From: Geobacter sp.
Lineage (GTDB): Bacteria; Desulfobacterota; Desulfuromonadia; Geobacterales; Geobacteraceae
NCBI GenBank assembly: GCA_003857395.1
Contig: RPRC01000162.1
Span: forward strand, 1-15,503
Length of the DNA stretch: 15,503 nt
Reading direction: 5' to 3'
Positions 1-6,594 of this stretch are shown here, piece by piece. The translations under genes were made by a program, and so were the position numbers. Below the pieces are notes generated by a model that saw only the letters and a list, made by a program, of their open reading frames with translations, searched no databases and was not told where the DNA came from. Position 1 is the stretch's first letter; every line of letters starts with the position of its first letter.

Positions 1-120
1 AAAGACTGGTTATTTAACCATATTCTAAAGGCTGATAAAAAATATTTAAGGTCTATTCAGTTGCTGCAAGAGAATAAAATTGTTTCTGTTGTGAAATTAT
101 TAATTGATAAGGAGGGATAA
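1..120 (+). CDS. C-terminal end of a hemerythrin-like protein (partial)
   Basis: Frame 1 is open from the first base to the TAA at 118-120 and encodes about 39 residues. The segment WLFNHILKADKKY matches the last helix of bacteriohemerythrins, where the His of HI and the Asp of the following D-K-K-Y are ligands of the di-iron centre that binds O2. What follows (RSIQLLQENKIVSVVKLL) is a short helical tail not typical of minimal hemerythrins. The 5' part lies outside the window, so full length and any sensory fusion are unknown. Its last codons (AAG GAG GGA) also act as the ribosome binding site of the next gene, so the two are probably co-transcribed. Confidence 0.6.
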   Translation, partial: KDWLFNHILKADKKYLRSIQLLQENKIVSVVKLLIDKEG

Positions 121-123
121 AGA

Positions 124-552
124 ATGAATCTGTATTTCTCATATGGCTCAAATATGTGGCGGCAACAAATAATGCATCGTTGTCCAGATCATCACTTCTT
201 TGGATATGGAATCCTGAAGGGATACCGATGGATTATTTCTGAGCGTGGTTATGCAAACATTGTTGATTCACCCAGTGATGAAGTCCATGGCGTGGTATAT
301 AGAATAACAGAAGCGGACGAATTGAGCTTGGATGAACATGAAGGCGTTCAAAAAGGTTCCTATCGAAAGGAAATTAGAAGCATTGATGTAGAGAAGACTA
401 ACTACAGATGCCTTGTTTATATTGATCCTATCGTTGCGGTGGGCAAGCCCAAGGATGAGTACGTTCAACGAATCAACAAGGGTGTTGCAGATGCAAACCT
501 GGCTGAAGAATATGTAGAACGCTATATACGAGAATTCATACCTCTTGATTGA
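124..552 (+). CDS. Gamma-glutamylcyclotransferase-like (GGCT/AIG2 fold) protein
   Basis: A 142-residue protein of the usual size for a single-domain cytosolic GGCT-like enzyme. The N-terminal YFSYGSNM (residues 4-11) is the substrate-binding loop signature of the fold. LDEHEGV (69-75) carries the candidate catalytic Glu73, followed by a Tyr-containing strand (GSYRKE). Members release 5-oxoproline from gamma-glutamyl peptides or amines, but the fold also covers AIG2-like proteins of unknown substrate, so the exact reaction is not fixed. The start is supported by AAGGAGGG at 110-117, inside the end of the upstream hemerythrin gene, only four bases from its stop. No regulatory site of its own is visible. 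Confidence 0.8.
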   Translation: MNLYFSYGSNMWRQQIMHRCPDHHFFGYGILKGYRWIISERGYANIVDSPSDEVHGVVYRITEADELSLDEHEGVQKGSYRKEIRSIDVEKTNYRCLVYIDPIVAVGKPKDEYVQRINKGVADANLAEEYVERYIREFIPLD

Positions 553-590
553 CGATATTTCTTTTTGCTCGGGAAAATATTTGACTTTTA

Positions 591-1080
591 GCAGGCCGTT
601 GAAAAACTACTCTGGTTGAGCGGTTTTTCTTTCTATTACCGTTATTTTGCTGGTTCTACTTGTTTTGTGTGACCTTTTGTTCTTTGAAATCCTTGTTCGT
701 TTGCTTCGATTTCGCCATTTTCAGGCCCTTTTGCCATATCTGGACGCAATTATGATGCAAGAACGCCCAGATTTCGCATCCGTAAAGCCGATCCACATTT
801 TGTGAATAGGCTTGTTACGTTATTGTGACGATTCTCAAGGTTGCTGATTTGTTGCCGATATGATTACACATCATATTGACTCTACTGAGGGCTTTTACTT
901 GGCAAACGTGTTCAATACCGCCAACGATGATCAATCGTTGCAGATTCACCAACAAAATGCTCCTGGCGGTCCCGACCTTTTCCCTGCCGGTAATCTTTCT
1001 TTCGTACTTCATTTACAGGATACGCACAGGGGCAAGGGGCCTACGAGCTTCAATGTCGAAGCGCATTCATAGTATAAAAG
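591..1080 (-). mobile_element. Possible degraded insertion-sequence remnant in a gene-poor stretch (553-1226)
   Basis: The 674 bases between the two flanking genes hold no convincing intact gene. The segment GCAGGCCGTTGAAAAACTAC at 591-610 looks like the terminal end of a transposon read inward. On the minus strand a 65-codon reading frame (1012-815) contains GREKVGTARSILLVNLQRLI. Its pattern resembles the C-terminal 'gxEKVxxExxLxxxxxNLxKl' helix of DDE transposases of the IS1182/IS5 kind. Everything around it is broken by stops and no opposite terminal repeat was found, so the family and the right boundary are guesses. Confidence 0.3.
601..629. terminator. Weak hairpin with T-tract, possible terminator after the GGCT-like gene
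   Basis: GAAAAAC at 601-607 pairs with GTTTTTC at 623-629 around a 15-base loop, followed by a T-rich stretch. The stem is short and A/T rich. It lies about 50 bases past the GGCT-like stop and overlaps the presumed insertion-sequence end, so it may be part of a transposon end instead. Confidence 0.25.
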
Positions 1081-1226
1081 TCAAGAAATCACGGATCTGG
1101 CATGCTTGGGGTTCTTAATTTTGTCCGTTTCTGCCATCACGAAGTATAGCATTCGCTCCAAGTGGCTAAATGTCCTTTACGCAGTGCTATCCGCAACTGA
1201 TAAATTAGAATAGGTGGGTAGATCTA

Positions 1227-2975
1227 ATGGCTAATCGTCTTGTAGAACGTTATGATTCATCAATATTGCCTGATGAACTTACAAAAGCACATCTTATATT
1301 GAAAGACGGATCGCATATTGAATCAACAGTAATAAATATTAGCTCTCGTGGGGCAAGAGTGGACGTTTCGTTATCAAGCAATATGATGGTGATCCCTCAA
1401 AAGAAAGAGACGATAAAAGTATCCCTATTAGCTGATCAAATTTTATTTTCAGGCATATGCATCTACTCCGATATAAGACCAGATGGCATCGCAGGTATTG
1501 GAATTTATTTCTATTACCCCAACGAGCAGAACAAACTTCATAAATTGCTTAAAGAAATTTCATCATCGTTTGATTTTGAACATGAATTAGATTCGAAGGA
1601 CAATAAACCCAGCAATGTAAAGCAATTTCACCCACAAGAATGGGAAGATTTTTTGCAGAAATTTTGCGAGTTGGATGACCCAAAGCTGCTTCCTGATGCA
1701 GAATATGAAGGATGTGCCTTGCAATTTGACAATACTTTAGCCAATGTTGATTCTCAAAGTGTGTTTTTAAACGCCAGCCACTTGACGAAAAAAGTTGAAG
1801 AAACATTTGAAAACGATGACCATCTGATCGGTATCATAATCCTTGATGAAGATGGGGAACAGCTACTGGGCATGATCTCTCGCAAACGCTTTATGGAGTT
1901 ATATAGCAAACCATTTCGTAAAGAGCTGCACCATAACAAACCCCTCCAGCTGATTGCTAAAGACAACTTTGGTTCACCTCTTTGCCTAGATGAAACTGAT
2001 AGCGTGGACTACGCCGTCAGAATAGCATTGTCACGAACGAAAGAACTGATGTATGAGCCGATCGTGGTTCATACAAAGCAAGGTACATTAAAGCTAATCG
2101 ATACGCAGGTACTATTATTGGAGTTGACCAGGGTTTACGAGATCCAGTCTATGGAACTGCAGGATACATTGTCTCGGGTCAATCAGCTAAATGCCCAACT
2201 GGAAGAATCTCAGGAACGTATAGTGGAAAGCCTGAACTGTGCCAGCGTGATCCAGGAATCGATTCTGCCTCGAAATGAGCTGTTTGACCGACTGTTTAGT
2301 GAGTGGTCCGTGCTTTATCGTCCACGCGATATCGTGGGCGGCGATCTATACTGGCTGCGGGCGGTCGACGGACTTGTGCTCCTGGCGGTCATCGATTGCA
2401 CCGGACACGGCGTTCCTGGCGCTTTTATGACCATGACTGTCAACTCTGTCATGAACCATATTGTCGACACGATCTGCAACGATGATCCGGCCTCAATTCT
2501 GTCAGAGATGAACCGGGTACTCCAGAACACCTTACATCTACGTCGTGGCGGTGACAGCATGGTGGATGCCGGGCTCGATATAATCCTTTGCTGCATAAAT
2601 CCGGATCAACATAAAGTAACATATGCCGGTGCTGGTCTTTCACTCTATATATTAGCGGATAATGAGTTATGCGAGATAAAAGGCGGCCGCCCCGGGGTAG
2701 GCTATAGCGGAAATGACCCTGACTACAGATATAAGAATCATATCCTGGATATTGGCGCAGGAGCCGTCGTATATGCGCCAACGGATGGTTTGCTTGATGA
2801 GAATGGAGCTACAAAGGGTTTCGGATTTGGTCGAGAGCGTTTCAAGGAAATGGTGAAGCAGCATGCGCATCATCCACTCATGCGTCAAATGGAGTGTTTT
2901 GAACAGACGTTGGCAGAGTGGCGTGGTTCGAGAAATCAAAGAGATGACATCACAATGGTCAGTTTCCGACTCTGA
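1227..2975 (+). CDS. PilZ - CBS-like - PP2C/SpoIIE protein phosphatase, SiaA-like, first gene of a Sia module
   Basis: 582 residues. Residues 1-110 form a PilZ domain with both c-di-GMP motifs, RxxxR (R4, R8) and NxSxxG (N37, S39, G42). Residues about 165-300 form a regulatory region that resembles a paired CBS-like unit; 300-345 are a predicted coiled coil. Residues 345-582 are a SpoIIE-type PP2C serine/threonine phosphatase: DIVGGD (369-373) and VIDCTGHGVPGAF (388-400) supply metal-binding Asp residues, with APTDG (517-521) and RDD (572-574) near the end. The next three genes are SiaB, SiaC and SiaD homologues, so the expected substrate is phospho-SiaC. Pseudomonas SiaA is a membrane HAMP protein; this one has no membrane segment and the PilZ domain replaces the input. 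The start has AGGTGGG at 1213-1219. Confidence 0.88.
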   Translation: MANRLVERYDSSILPDELTKAHLILKDGSHIESTVINISSRGARVDVSLSSNMMVIPQKKETIKVSLLADQILFSGICIYSDIRPDGIAGIGIYFYYPNEQNKLHKLLKEISSSFDFEHELDSKDNKPSNVKQFHPQEWEDFLQKFCELDDPKLLPDAEYEGCALQFDNTLANVDSQSVFLNASHLTKKVEETFENDDHLIGIIILDEDGEQLLGMISRKRFMELYSKPFRKELHHNKPLQLIAKDNFGSPLCLDETDSVDYAVRIALSRTKELMYEPIVVHTKQGTLKLIDTQVLLLELTRVYEIQSMELQDTLSRVNQLNAQLEESQERIVESLNCASVIQESILPRNELFDRLFSEWSVLYRPRDIVGGDLYWLRAVDGLVLLAVIDCTGHGVPGAFMTMTVNSVMNHIVDTICNDDPASILSEMNRVLQNTLHLRRGGDSMVDAGLDIILCCINPDQHKVTYAGAGLSLYILADNELCEIKGGRPGVGYSGNDPDYRYKNHILDIGAGAVVYAPTDGLLDENGATKGFGFGRERFKEMVKQHAHHPLMRQMECFEQTLAEWRGSRNQRDDITMVSFRL

Positions 2976-3002
2976 CCAATAGTAGTGTTTAAAGGAGACA
3001 AT

Positions 3003-3533
3003 ATGGATTTGTACGACCTAAGAGAGGAATTCAATAAATCTGGCATCATGATGTGCTTCAATGGGCCGTTCTATCACAGCATTATTGAGGAGATCGGCAA
3101 TGCAGTTCGCAACCATCTTGCGGCAGAGAACATCACCCAAGCGGTACTCATGGAAGTATTTGCCGTGTATATCGAACTTGTCCAGAACGTCCGCAATTAT
3201 CTCACCTTGCGTGGGATTACCAGACCGGAGGTCGCCGCTTCGATTATTACCATTGGACGAAGTGGCGTGGGATATGTGGTTTCTTCAGGGAACGTCGTGA
3301 TGAACGCAGATGTGGAGTCGCTTTGCTTACGGGTTGACGAGGTAAACGCCATGACTCGCGACGAAATTAAAAGCCAGTATCGCAAACAAATGCGGTGTGA
3401 AGTGAAGCCAGGTGCAATGGGAGCAGGACTCGGTTTGCTCGATATTGCCAAACGTTCTTCTGAAAAGATGACCTATGCCGTAAGAGATTTGGATGCTACC
3501 AGTAAATTTTTCACCTTGTCTGCATACATTTAA
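3003..3533 (+). CDS. siaB: SiaB family protein kinase
   Basis: 176 residues from ATG 3003, preferred over GTG 2985 because AAAGGAG at 2991-2997 sits at the right distance. The protein has a degenerate GHKL-type kinase layout. ELVQNVRNYL (58-67) is the N-box-like helix, and GAMGAGLGLLDIAKRS (137-152) is the glycine-rich ATP-lid. The opening MMCFNGPFYHSIIEEIG is characteristic of SiaB proteins. In Pseudomonas SiaB phosphorylates SiaC on a Thr/Ser, which stops SiaC from activating the diguanylate cyclase SiaD; the phosphatase SiaA reverses this. It follows the phosphatase by 27 bases and precedes siaC by 12, so a single operon is very likely. No membrane segment is present. Confidence 0.85.
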   Translation: MDLYDLREEFNKSGIMMCFNGPFYHSIIEEIGNAVRNHLAAENITQAVLMEVFAVYIELVQNVRNYLTLRGITRPEVAASIITIGRSGVGYVVSSGNVVMNADVESLCLRVDEVNAMTRDEIKSQYRKQMRCEVKPGAMGAGLGLLDIAKRSSEKMTYAVRDLDATSKFFTLSAYI

Positions 3534-3545
3534 CCTGGAGGAGTC

Positions 3546-3923
3546 ATGGAACCGATTTACATAAAAGCTACCAGCTCATCGCCAGAAATTAATTTTGAAC
3601 CGGACAACAATGTTCTTCGCATCATCGGTGAGTCATATCCGGAAAACTCCTTTGATTTCTACGCACCGGTTATCTCATGGCTGAAAGCCACTCTGCAAGA
3701 GCTTCCGGAACTTACCCTCGACATCGCCGTAACCTACATGAACAGCAGCAGCACGAAGTGCGCATTTGACATCATGGATGTTTTGGAAGAGGCCCACTGG
3801 CGTGGCATAAAAACCAGCATAATCTGGCGTTATGACCGGGAAAATGAGCGCTCATACGAAATGGCTGAAGATTTCCGTGAAGAGGTAACTTTTCCCTTTG
3901 AAATAGAGGCGTTGTCTACATGA
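3546..3923 (+). CDS. siaC: SiaC family regulatory phosphoprotein (DUF1987)
   Basis: 125 residues, the normal length for this STAS-like family, beginning behind a strong GGAGGAG at 3536-3542. The signature YMNSSSTKCAFDIMDVLEE (64-82) corresponds to the conserved Y-x-N-T/S-S-S-x-K loop that holds the phosphorylation site. Pseudomonas uses a Thr (T68); the aligned residue here appears to be Ser67, which is compatible with a Ser/Thr kinase-phosphatase pair. FDFYAPVISWL and WRYDRENE...EMAEDFRE complete the family pattern. Unphosphorylated SiaC binds and activates the GGDEF enzyme SiaD. The gene ends in an ATGA overlap (3920-3923) with a 19-codon frame just before siaD. Confidence 0.88.
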   Translation: MEPIYIKATSSSPEINFEPDNNVLRIIGESYPENSFDFYAPVISWLKATLQELPELTLDIAVTYMNSSSTKCAFDIMDVLEEAHWRGIKTSIIWRYDRENERSYEMAEDFREEVTFPFEIEALST

Positions 3924-3971
3924 GCAATGTCCAGAGTATTAGAGAGAGCTTTTCCCTGAAGGATGCTGTGG

Positions 3972-4652
3972 ATGATTAAATTGAAAGATATGCATACTTT
4001 GGTTGAACGGGCTGTCAGTGAAAACAATCCTCTAGCTCCTGACATAGAAAAAATTGTTAATCACTACGCAAAACTTAATAGACGGTTTGACAAGATTGTG
4101 TCACTCAGTGACTCTTACCAATCGCAACTGCGGGATTTAAACTTGAGGCTGGAACTGTTGGCGCACACCGATTCATTGACAGGCATCAATAACCGTGGGC
4201 ATTTTATGGATCTCTTGAGTGCTGAACTGGATCGCAATAGACGTCATGAACGTGTTTTCAGTGTCCTGATGCTGGATCTGGATCATTTCAAATCGGTAAA
4301 TGACACTTACGGACATGCCGTTGGTGATGAAGCGTTACGCACCCTACCTCGTGTCATTCAAGCATCCAGACTGCGTAAAAGCGATTTTTTAGGCAGGATC
4401 GGCGGCGAGGAATTTGCTATTGCATTACCTGAAACCGGCATTCGTGGTGCTTTTGAAGTTGCTGAAAAGATAAGAGCCAATTTGGAAAGAACTGCTTTTA
4501 TCTTTGGTGGGGAAGAGCATTTTATGACCGCCAGCATCGGAGTCAGTGAGTACCGGCATGGCGACACAGAGGATACACTCCTGCAACGGGCAGATCATGC
4601 TATGTATCGGGCAAAGGAAACCGGAAGAAACAGGGTTTGCCTAAGTGATTAA
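3972..4652 (+). CDS. siaD: SiaD-like diguanylate cyclase (GGDEF)
   Basis: 226 residues from ATG 3972. GAAGG at 3958-3962 fits this ATG better than the in-frame ATG 3963, which lies directly against it. Residues 1-60 form a helical region (LVERAVSENN...HYAKLNRRFDKIVSLSDSYQ) like the SiaD stalk that dimerises and binds SiaC. The GGDEF domain follows: LAHTDSLTGINNRGHF, the metal/GTP segment MLDLDHFKSVNDTYGHAVGD, and the active-site GGEEF (144-148). An RxxD inhibitory I-site (R135-K-S-D138) lies five residues upstream, so product inhibition by c-di-GMP is expected. The enzyme condenses two GTP to c-di-GMP. It has no input domain of its own, as expected if SiaC controls it. Confidence 0.88.
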   Translation: MIKLKDMHTLVERAVSENNPLAPDIEKIVNHYAKLNRRFDKIVSLSDSYQSQLRDLNLRLELLAHTDSLTGINNRGHFMDLLSAELDRNRRHERVFSVLMLDLDHFKSVNDTYGHAVGDEALRTLPRVIQASRLRKSDFLGRIGGEEFAIALPETGIRGAFEVAEKIRANLERTAFIFGGEEHFMTASIGVSEYRHGDTEDTLLQRADHAMYRAKETGRNRVCLSD

Positions 4653-4659
4653 GTGTAAA

Positions 4660-4770
4660 ATTGATCTGCCTCCTGTCATAATTCCAACCATCAACAATGG
4701 CGTGCCGCCCCGCGATATGGGTAAAAATCTCGGAGTGTCTGCCCCAACGCTGTATCGTTGGATTCCGGCT
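4660..4770 (+). pseudogene. C-terminal HTH fragment of a serine resolvase/invertase
   Basis: Reading frame 1 encodes PTINNGVPPRDMGKNLGVSAPTLYRWIPA, which matches the small C-terminal helix-turn-helix of resolvases and invertases (…gv..r.vardlGVS.pTLYRwiPa). The catalytic serine domain is absent and the frame starts inside or immediately after the siaD stop, so this is only a remnant. It abuts the IstA fragment that runs on the other strand. Confidence 0.5.
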
Positions 4771-5100
4771 ATTAGGATGCAGGACAGGCACCTTCGCAGG
4801 CACCCGATCTGGCAGAGGCTGGGAGTCGAGGCCGTTGGCCAGTATCGATTTCATGCTCTTGTAACTGACTCCTCCGATGGCGAGAGCCCTTTTGCTGGCC
4901 GCCTCCACCCGGTCGCTGCCGTACTTCTTGGATAACGAGATGACACCCAGGCACAAGTTGAAGCCCTGCTGGGTATGCACCAAGCCCGAGAGGATCGTCT
5001 CCACAAGCTTTGCCGTGGCCTCGCCGTTTTTGGAAGCCCAGTTAACCAGGCGCTCCGGAGTCCACTCGGCGTACTTCCGATGGACATTCGGCATGTGCTC
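4771..5100 (-). pseudogene. istA: IS21-family IstA transposase C-terminal fragment
   Basis: About 110 codons on the minus strand carry the conserved C-terminal block of IstA: HMPNVHRKYAEWTPERL, then VNWASKNGEATAKLVETIL, HTQQGFNLCLGVISLSKKYG and EAASKRALAIGGVSYKSMKSIL. It ends in the LHPN motif that normally leads to the last IstA residues. The HTH and the DDE catalytic core are missing, and no istB ATPase gene follows, so the element cannot move on its own. The frame runs on without a stop into an ISL3 fragment upstream. Confidence 0.75.
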
Positions 5101-5106
5101 CCCAAC

Positions 5107-5226
5107 GGTGGTATTGATATGACCTTTTTGCCGAGAGATCTCATCAATACCGATATGGGTTATTCCCGACAAATCACGGTGAGCTGACCCCTTATGGTTC
5201 GCGGACCTCACAACCTCATGATGCAC
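5107..5226 (-). pseudogene. ISL3-family transposase fragment
   Basis: About 40 codons on the minus strand encode AHRDLSGITHIGIDEISRQKGH, the start of the DDE core of ISL3-type transposases (first catalytic Asp in IGIDE). The remaining catalytic core and the N-terminal zinc ribbon are missing. The frame begins at a GTG (5226) preceded by an in-frame stop and continues directly into the IstA fragment, so the junction near 5101-5106 is a recombination scar between two unrelated insertion sequences. Confidence 0.7.
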
Positions 5227-5453
5227 CTGATGTTACGCATGCTCGCTCTGTTTACCGATCAGTTACTCAAAGAAACTGGTTGCTAATTATCAAAGACCCA
5301 AGAAGCCATCCAGTGGGAGTAGTGCGGCCTGATTTAGAAAATCGGCGCAACAAAAAGCCCTGCACTGGATTTATTGCTGTAAACTGAGGGCAAAGTAACC
5401 TAATCGACAGCCTCGTGCATCTCTGGTCAGGACTTTTGCAAGAGGCTCAAGTG

Positions 5454-5459
5454 TATAAT
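5454..5459 (+). promoter_or_regulatory. Candidate -10 box of the phoU promoter
   Basis: A perfect TATAAT lies 35 bases before the phoU ATG, at the edge of the insertion-sequence debris. No good -35 is present at 16-18 bases (GACTTT is the best), so either the promoter is weak or it depends on an activator. No Pho-box-like direct repeat was recognised. Confidence 0.35.
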
Positions 5460-5494
5460 TTCAATTTAATTTAGGATGATTTCAAAGGGTATGA

Positions 5495-6196
5495 ATGGAA
5501 AACGAACATATAATAAAGCAATATGACTCTAAACTGAACGATATCCGCAGAAGAATTCTCGAAATGGGGAGAAAGTTGGAGCGGATGATCTCCAATTCGA
5601 TAATAGCACTCGAAGATAGGGATTCGGAACTAGCAGACCGCATCATTCTGTCCGATCACGAAATAAATCATCTGGAAATAGAAACCGACGAAAGCTGCTT
5701 TGAGGTGATTGCCAGATGGCAACCCACCGCCAAAGATCTCCGATTTCTCACCAGGGCACTCAAGGCAGTGACCGATTTGGAAAGGATTGGCGACCATTGT
5801 GTCAGCATCGCCAACTGTGTTAAGCAGTTGAACGAAGAGCCACCATTAAAACCGTATATCGATCTTGTCCGGCTCGCTGAAGTGGTGCGTACAATGGTCA
5901 GCGAAGCGCTGGAAGCATTTGCCTGTAAAGATGTGAAATTTGCTAGGAAGGTCTGCAAGGAAAACATATTTGTCAACGGCCTAAATGTCCAGATACAAAG
6001 GGAACTGTTGGCCTATATGATGGAAGATCCGTCCACTATTACCCGCGCATTGAAGCTCACGTATATCGCTACATGCCTCGAAAGGATTGCCGATCACGCA
6101 ACTAATCTGGCAGAAATGGTCATTTTCATGGCCATGGGAAAAGAAACTCGGCACACTATGGTTTCCTGCCCCCCGAAGGACATAACGGGAAATTGA
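5495..6196 (+). CDS. phoU: PhoU-family phosphate-signalling protein
   Basis: 233 residues, the standard length for two tandem PhoU three-helix domains. Each has its metal-binding ExxxD signature: LERIGDHCVSIA (95-106; E96, D100) and LERIADHATNLAEMVIFM (195-212; E196, D200). PhoU is a cytoplasmic negative regulator that links the PstSCAB phosphate transporter to the PhoR-PhoB two-component system. No pst or pho gene lies next to it here; the flanks are insertion-sequence fragments on the left and REP repeats on the right. The gene may therefore be separated from its partners or be an additional copy. Start at ATG 5495, behind AAAGGG. Confidence 0.9.
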   Translation: MENEHIIKQYDSKLNDIRRRILEMGRKLERMISNSIIALEDRDSELADRIILSDHEINHLEIETDESCFEVIARWQPTAKDLRFLTRALKAVTDLERIGDHCVSIANCVKQLNEEPPLKPYIDLVRLAEVVRTMVSEALEAFACKDVKFARKVCKENIFVNGLNVQIQRELLAYMMEDPSTITRALKLTYIATCLERIADHATNLAEMVIFMAMGKETRHTMVSCPPKDITGN

Positions 6197-6236
6197 CAGG
6201 ACACTCGGCTCAGACTTTTATATTCCTGTGAGTTGA

Positions 6237-6403
6237 CCTGACCCATCGCCCGCAGTGTGTCGTTTAAATGTATTTTTGGTTGTAACATGCTATTCACGTT
6301 AGCTACAACCAGCTGTGGACCGATGGGGTCAGGACCGATGGGGTCAGGATTGCAACATTGCAAGTTATGGGTATTATGTGAACCTGGGGGCCATGGGGTC
6401 AGG
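6237..6403. repeat. REP-type repeat cluster (GGGGTCAGG family) after phoU
   Basis: A half-site in minus orientation (CCTGACCCATCG, 6237-6248) faces two tandem 15-base units GGACCGATGGGGTCA at 6317-6331 and 6332-6346. A further GGGGTCAGG lies at 6395-6403. Between the facing sites, GGTTGTA (6278-6284) can pair with TACAACC (6304-6310), so the whole can fold as a REPIN-like hairpin. This sequence type is repeated upstream of the REP-associated transposase at 7219, the likely agent of its spread. The rest of the non-coding stretch 6197-6594 holds only the toxin-antitoxin promoter. Confidence 0.65.
6339..6378 (+). repeat. Orphan copy of the REP-transposase leader (left direct repeat)
   Basis: Positions 6339-6367 are identical over 29 bases to 7174-7202, and similarity continues through a shared GGTATTAT. 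The unit contains TTGCAA twice (6350-6355 and 6358-6363) and a TATTAT 16 bases after the first, forming a promoter-like pair. In this copy no transposase gene follows. Confidence 0.75.
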
Positions 6404-6528
6404 CAAATAGAGGGACAAAGGATAAAGTCCGTTGCTCATTGTTCAAAAATTCTCCTGGCTGGGCAGTTCTTATATTTGAAGGCCATAAGAATGCAGTGTG
6501 TTCAAACTGTGTTTTCACTATTTCACGA

Positions 6529-6557
6529 TTGAAATTCCGCCCCATACCTGTTATGCT
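6529..6557 (+). promoter_or_regulatory. Promoter of the toxin-antitoxin operon
   Basis: TTGAAA (6529-6534), a 17-base spacer and TATGCT (6552-6557) with a TGn extension just before it (6549-6551). Transcription would start near 6564, inside the direct repeat described next. Confidence 0.5.
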
Positions 6558-6560
6558 TAT

Positions 6561-6578
6561 GGTACTTAATAAGGTACT
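6561..6578 (+). promoter_or_regulatory. Candidate operator: direct repeat GGTACT
   Basis: GGTACT at 6561-6566 and again at 6573-6578, twelve bases apart (about one helical turn), lies across the predicted transcription start of the toxin-antitoxin pair. Phd/YefM antitoxins normally repress their own operon, so this is the natural candidate for the binding site. Confidence 0.4.
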
Positions 6579-6594
6579 AAAAGGAGTCTATAGA

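Noticed and set aside
1163..1179. Sigma-54-like TGGC before the Sia module
   Set aside because: The matching TTGC element is not at the required spacing.
5184..5191. Minus-orientation GGGGTCAG inside the ISL3 fragment as another REP site
   Set aside because: Only eight bases match, it lies in transposase-like coding sequence, and no partner site is near; likely chance.
6439..6594. In-frame upstream extension of the antitoxin from 6439
   Set aside because: The added 52 residues are unlike any Phd/YefM protein, the promoter and operator lie inside it, and AAGGAG sits before the ATG at 6595.
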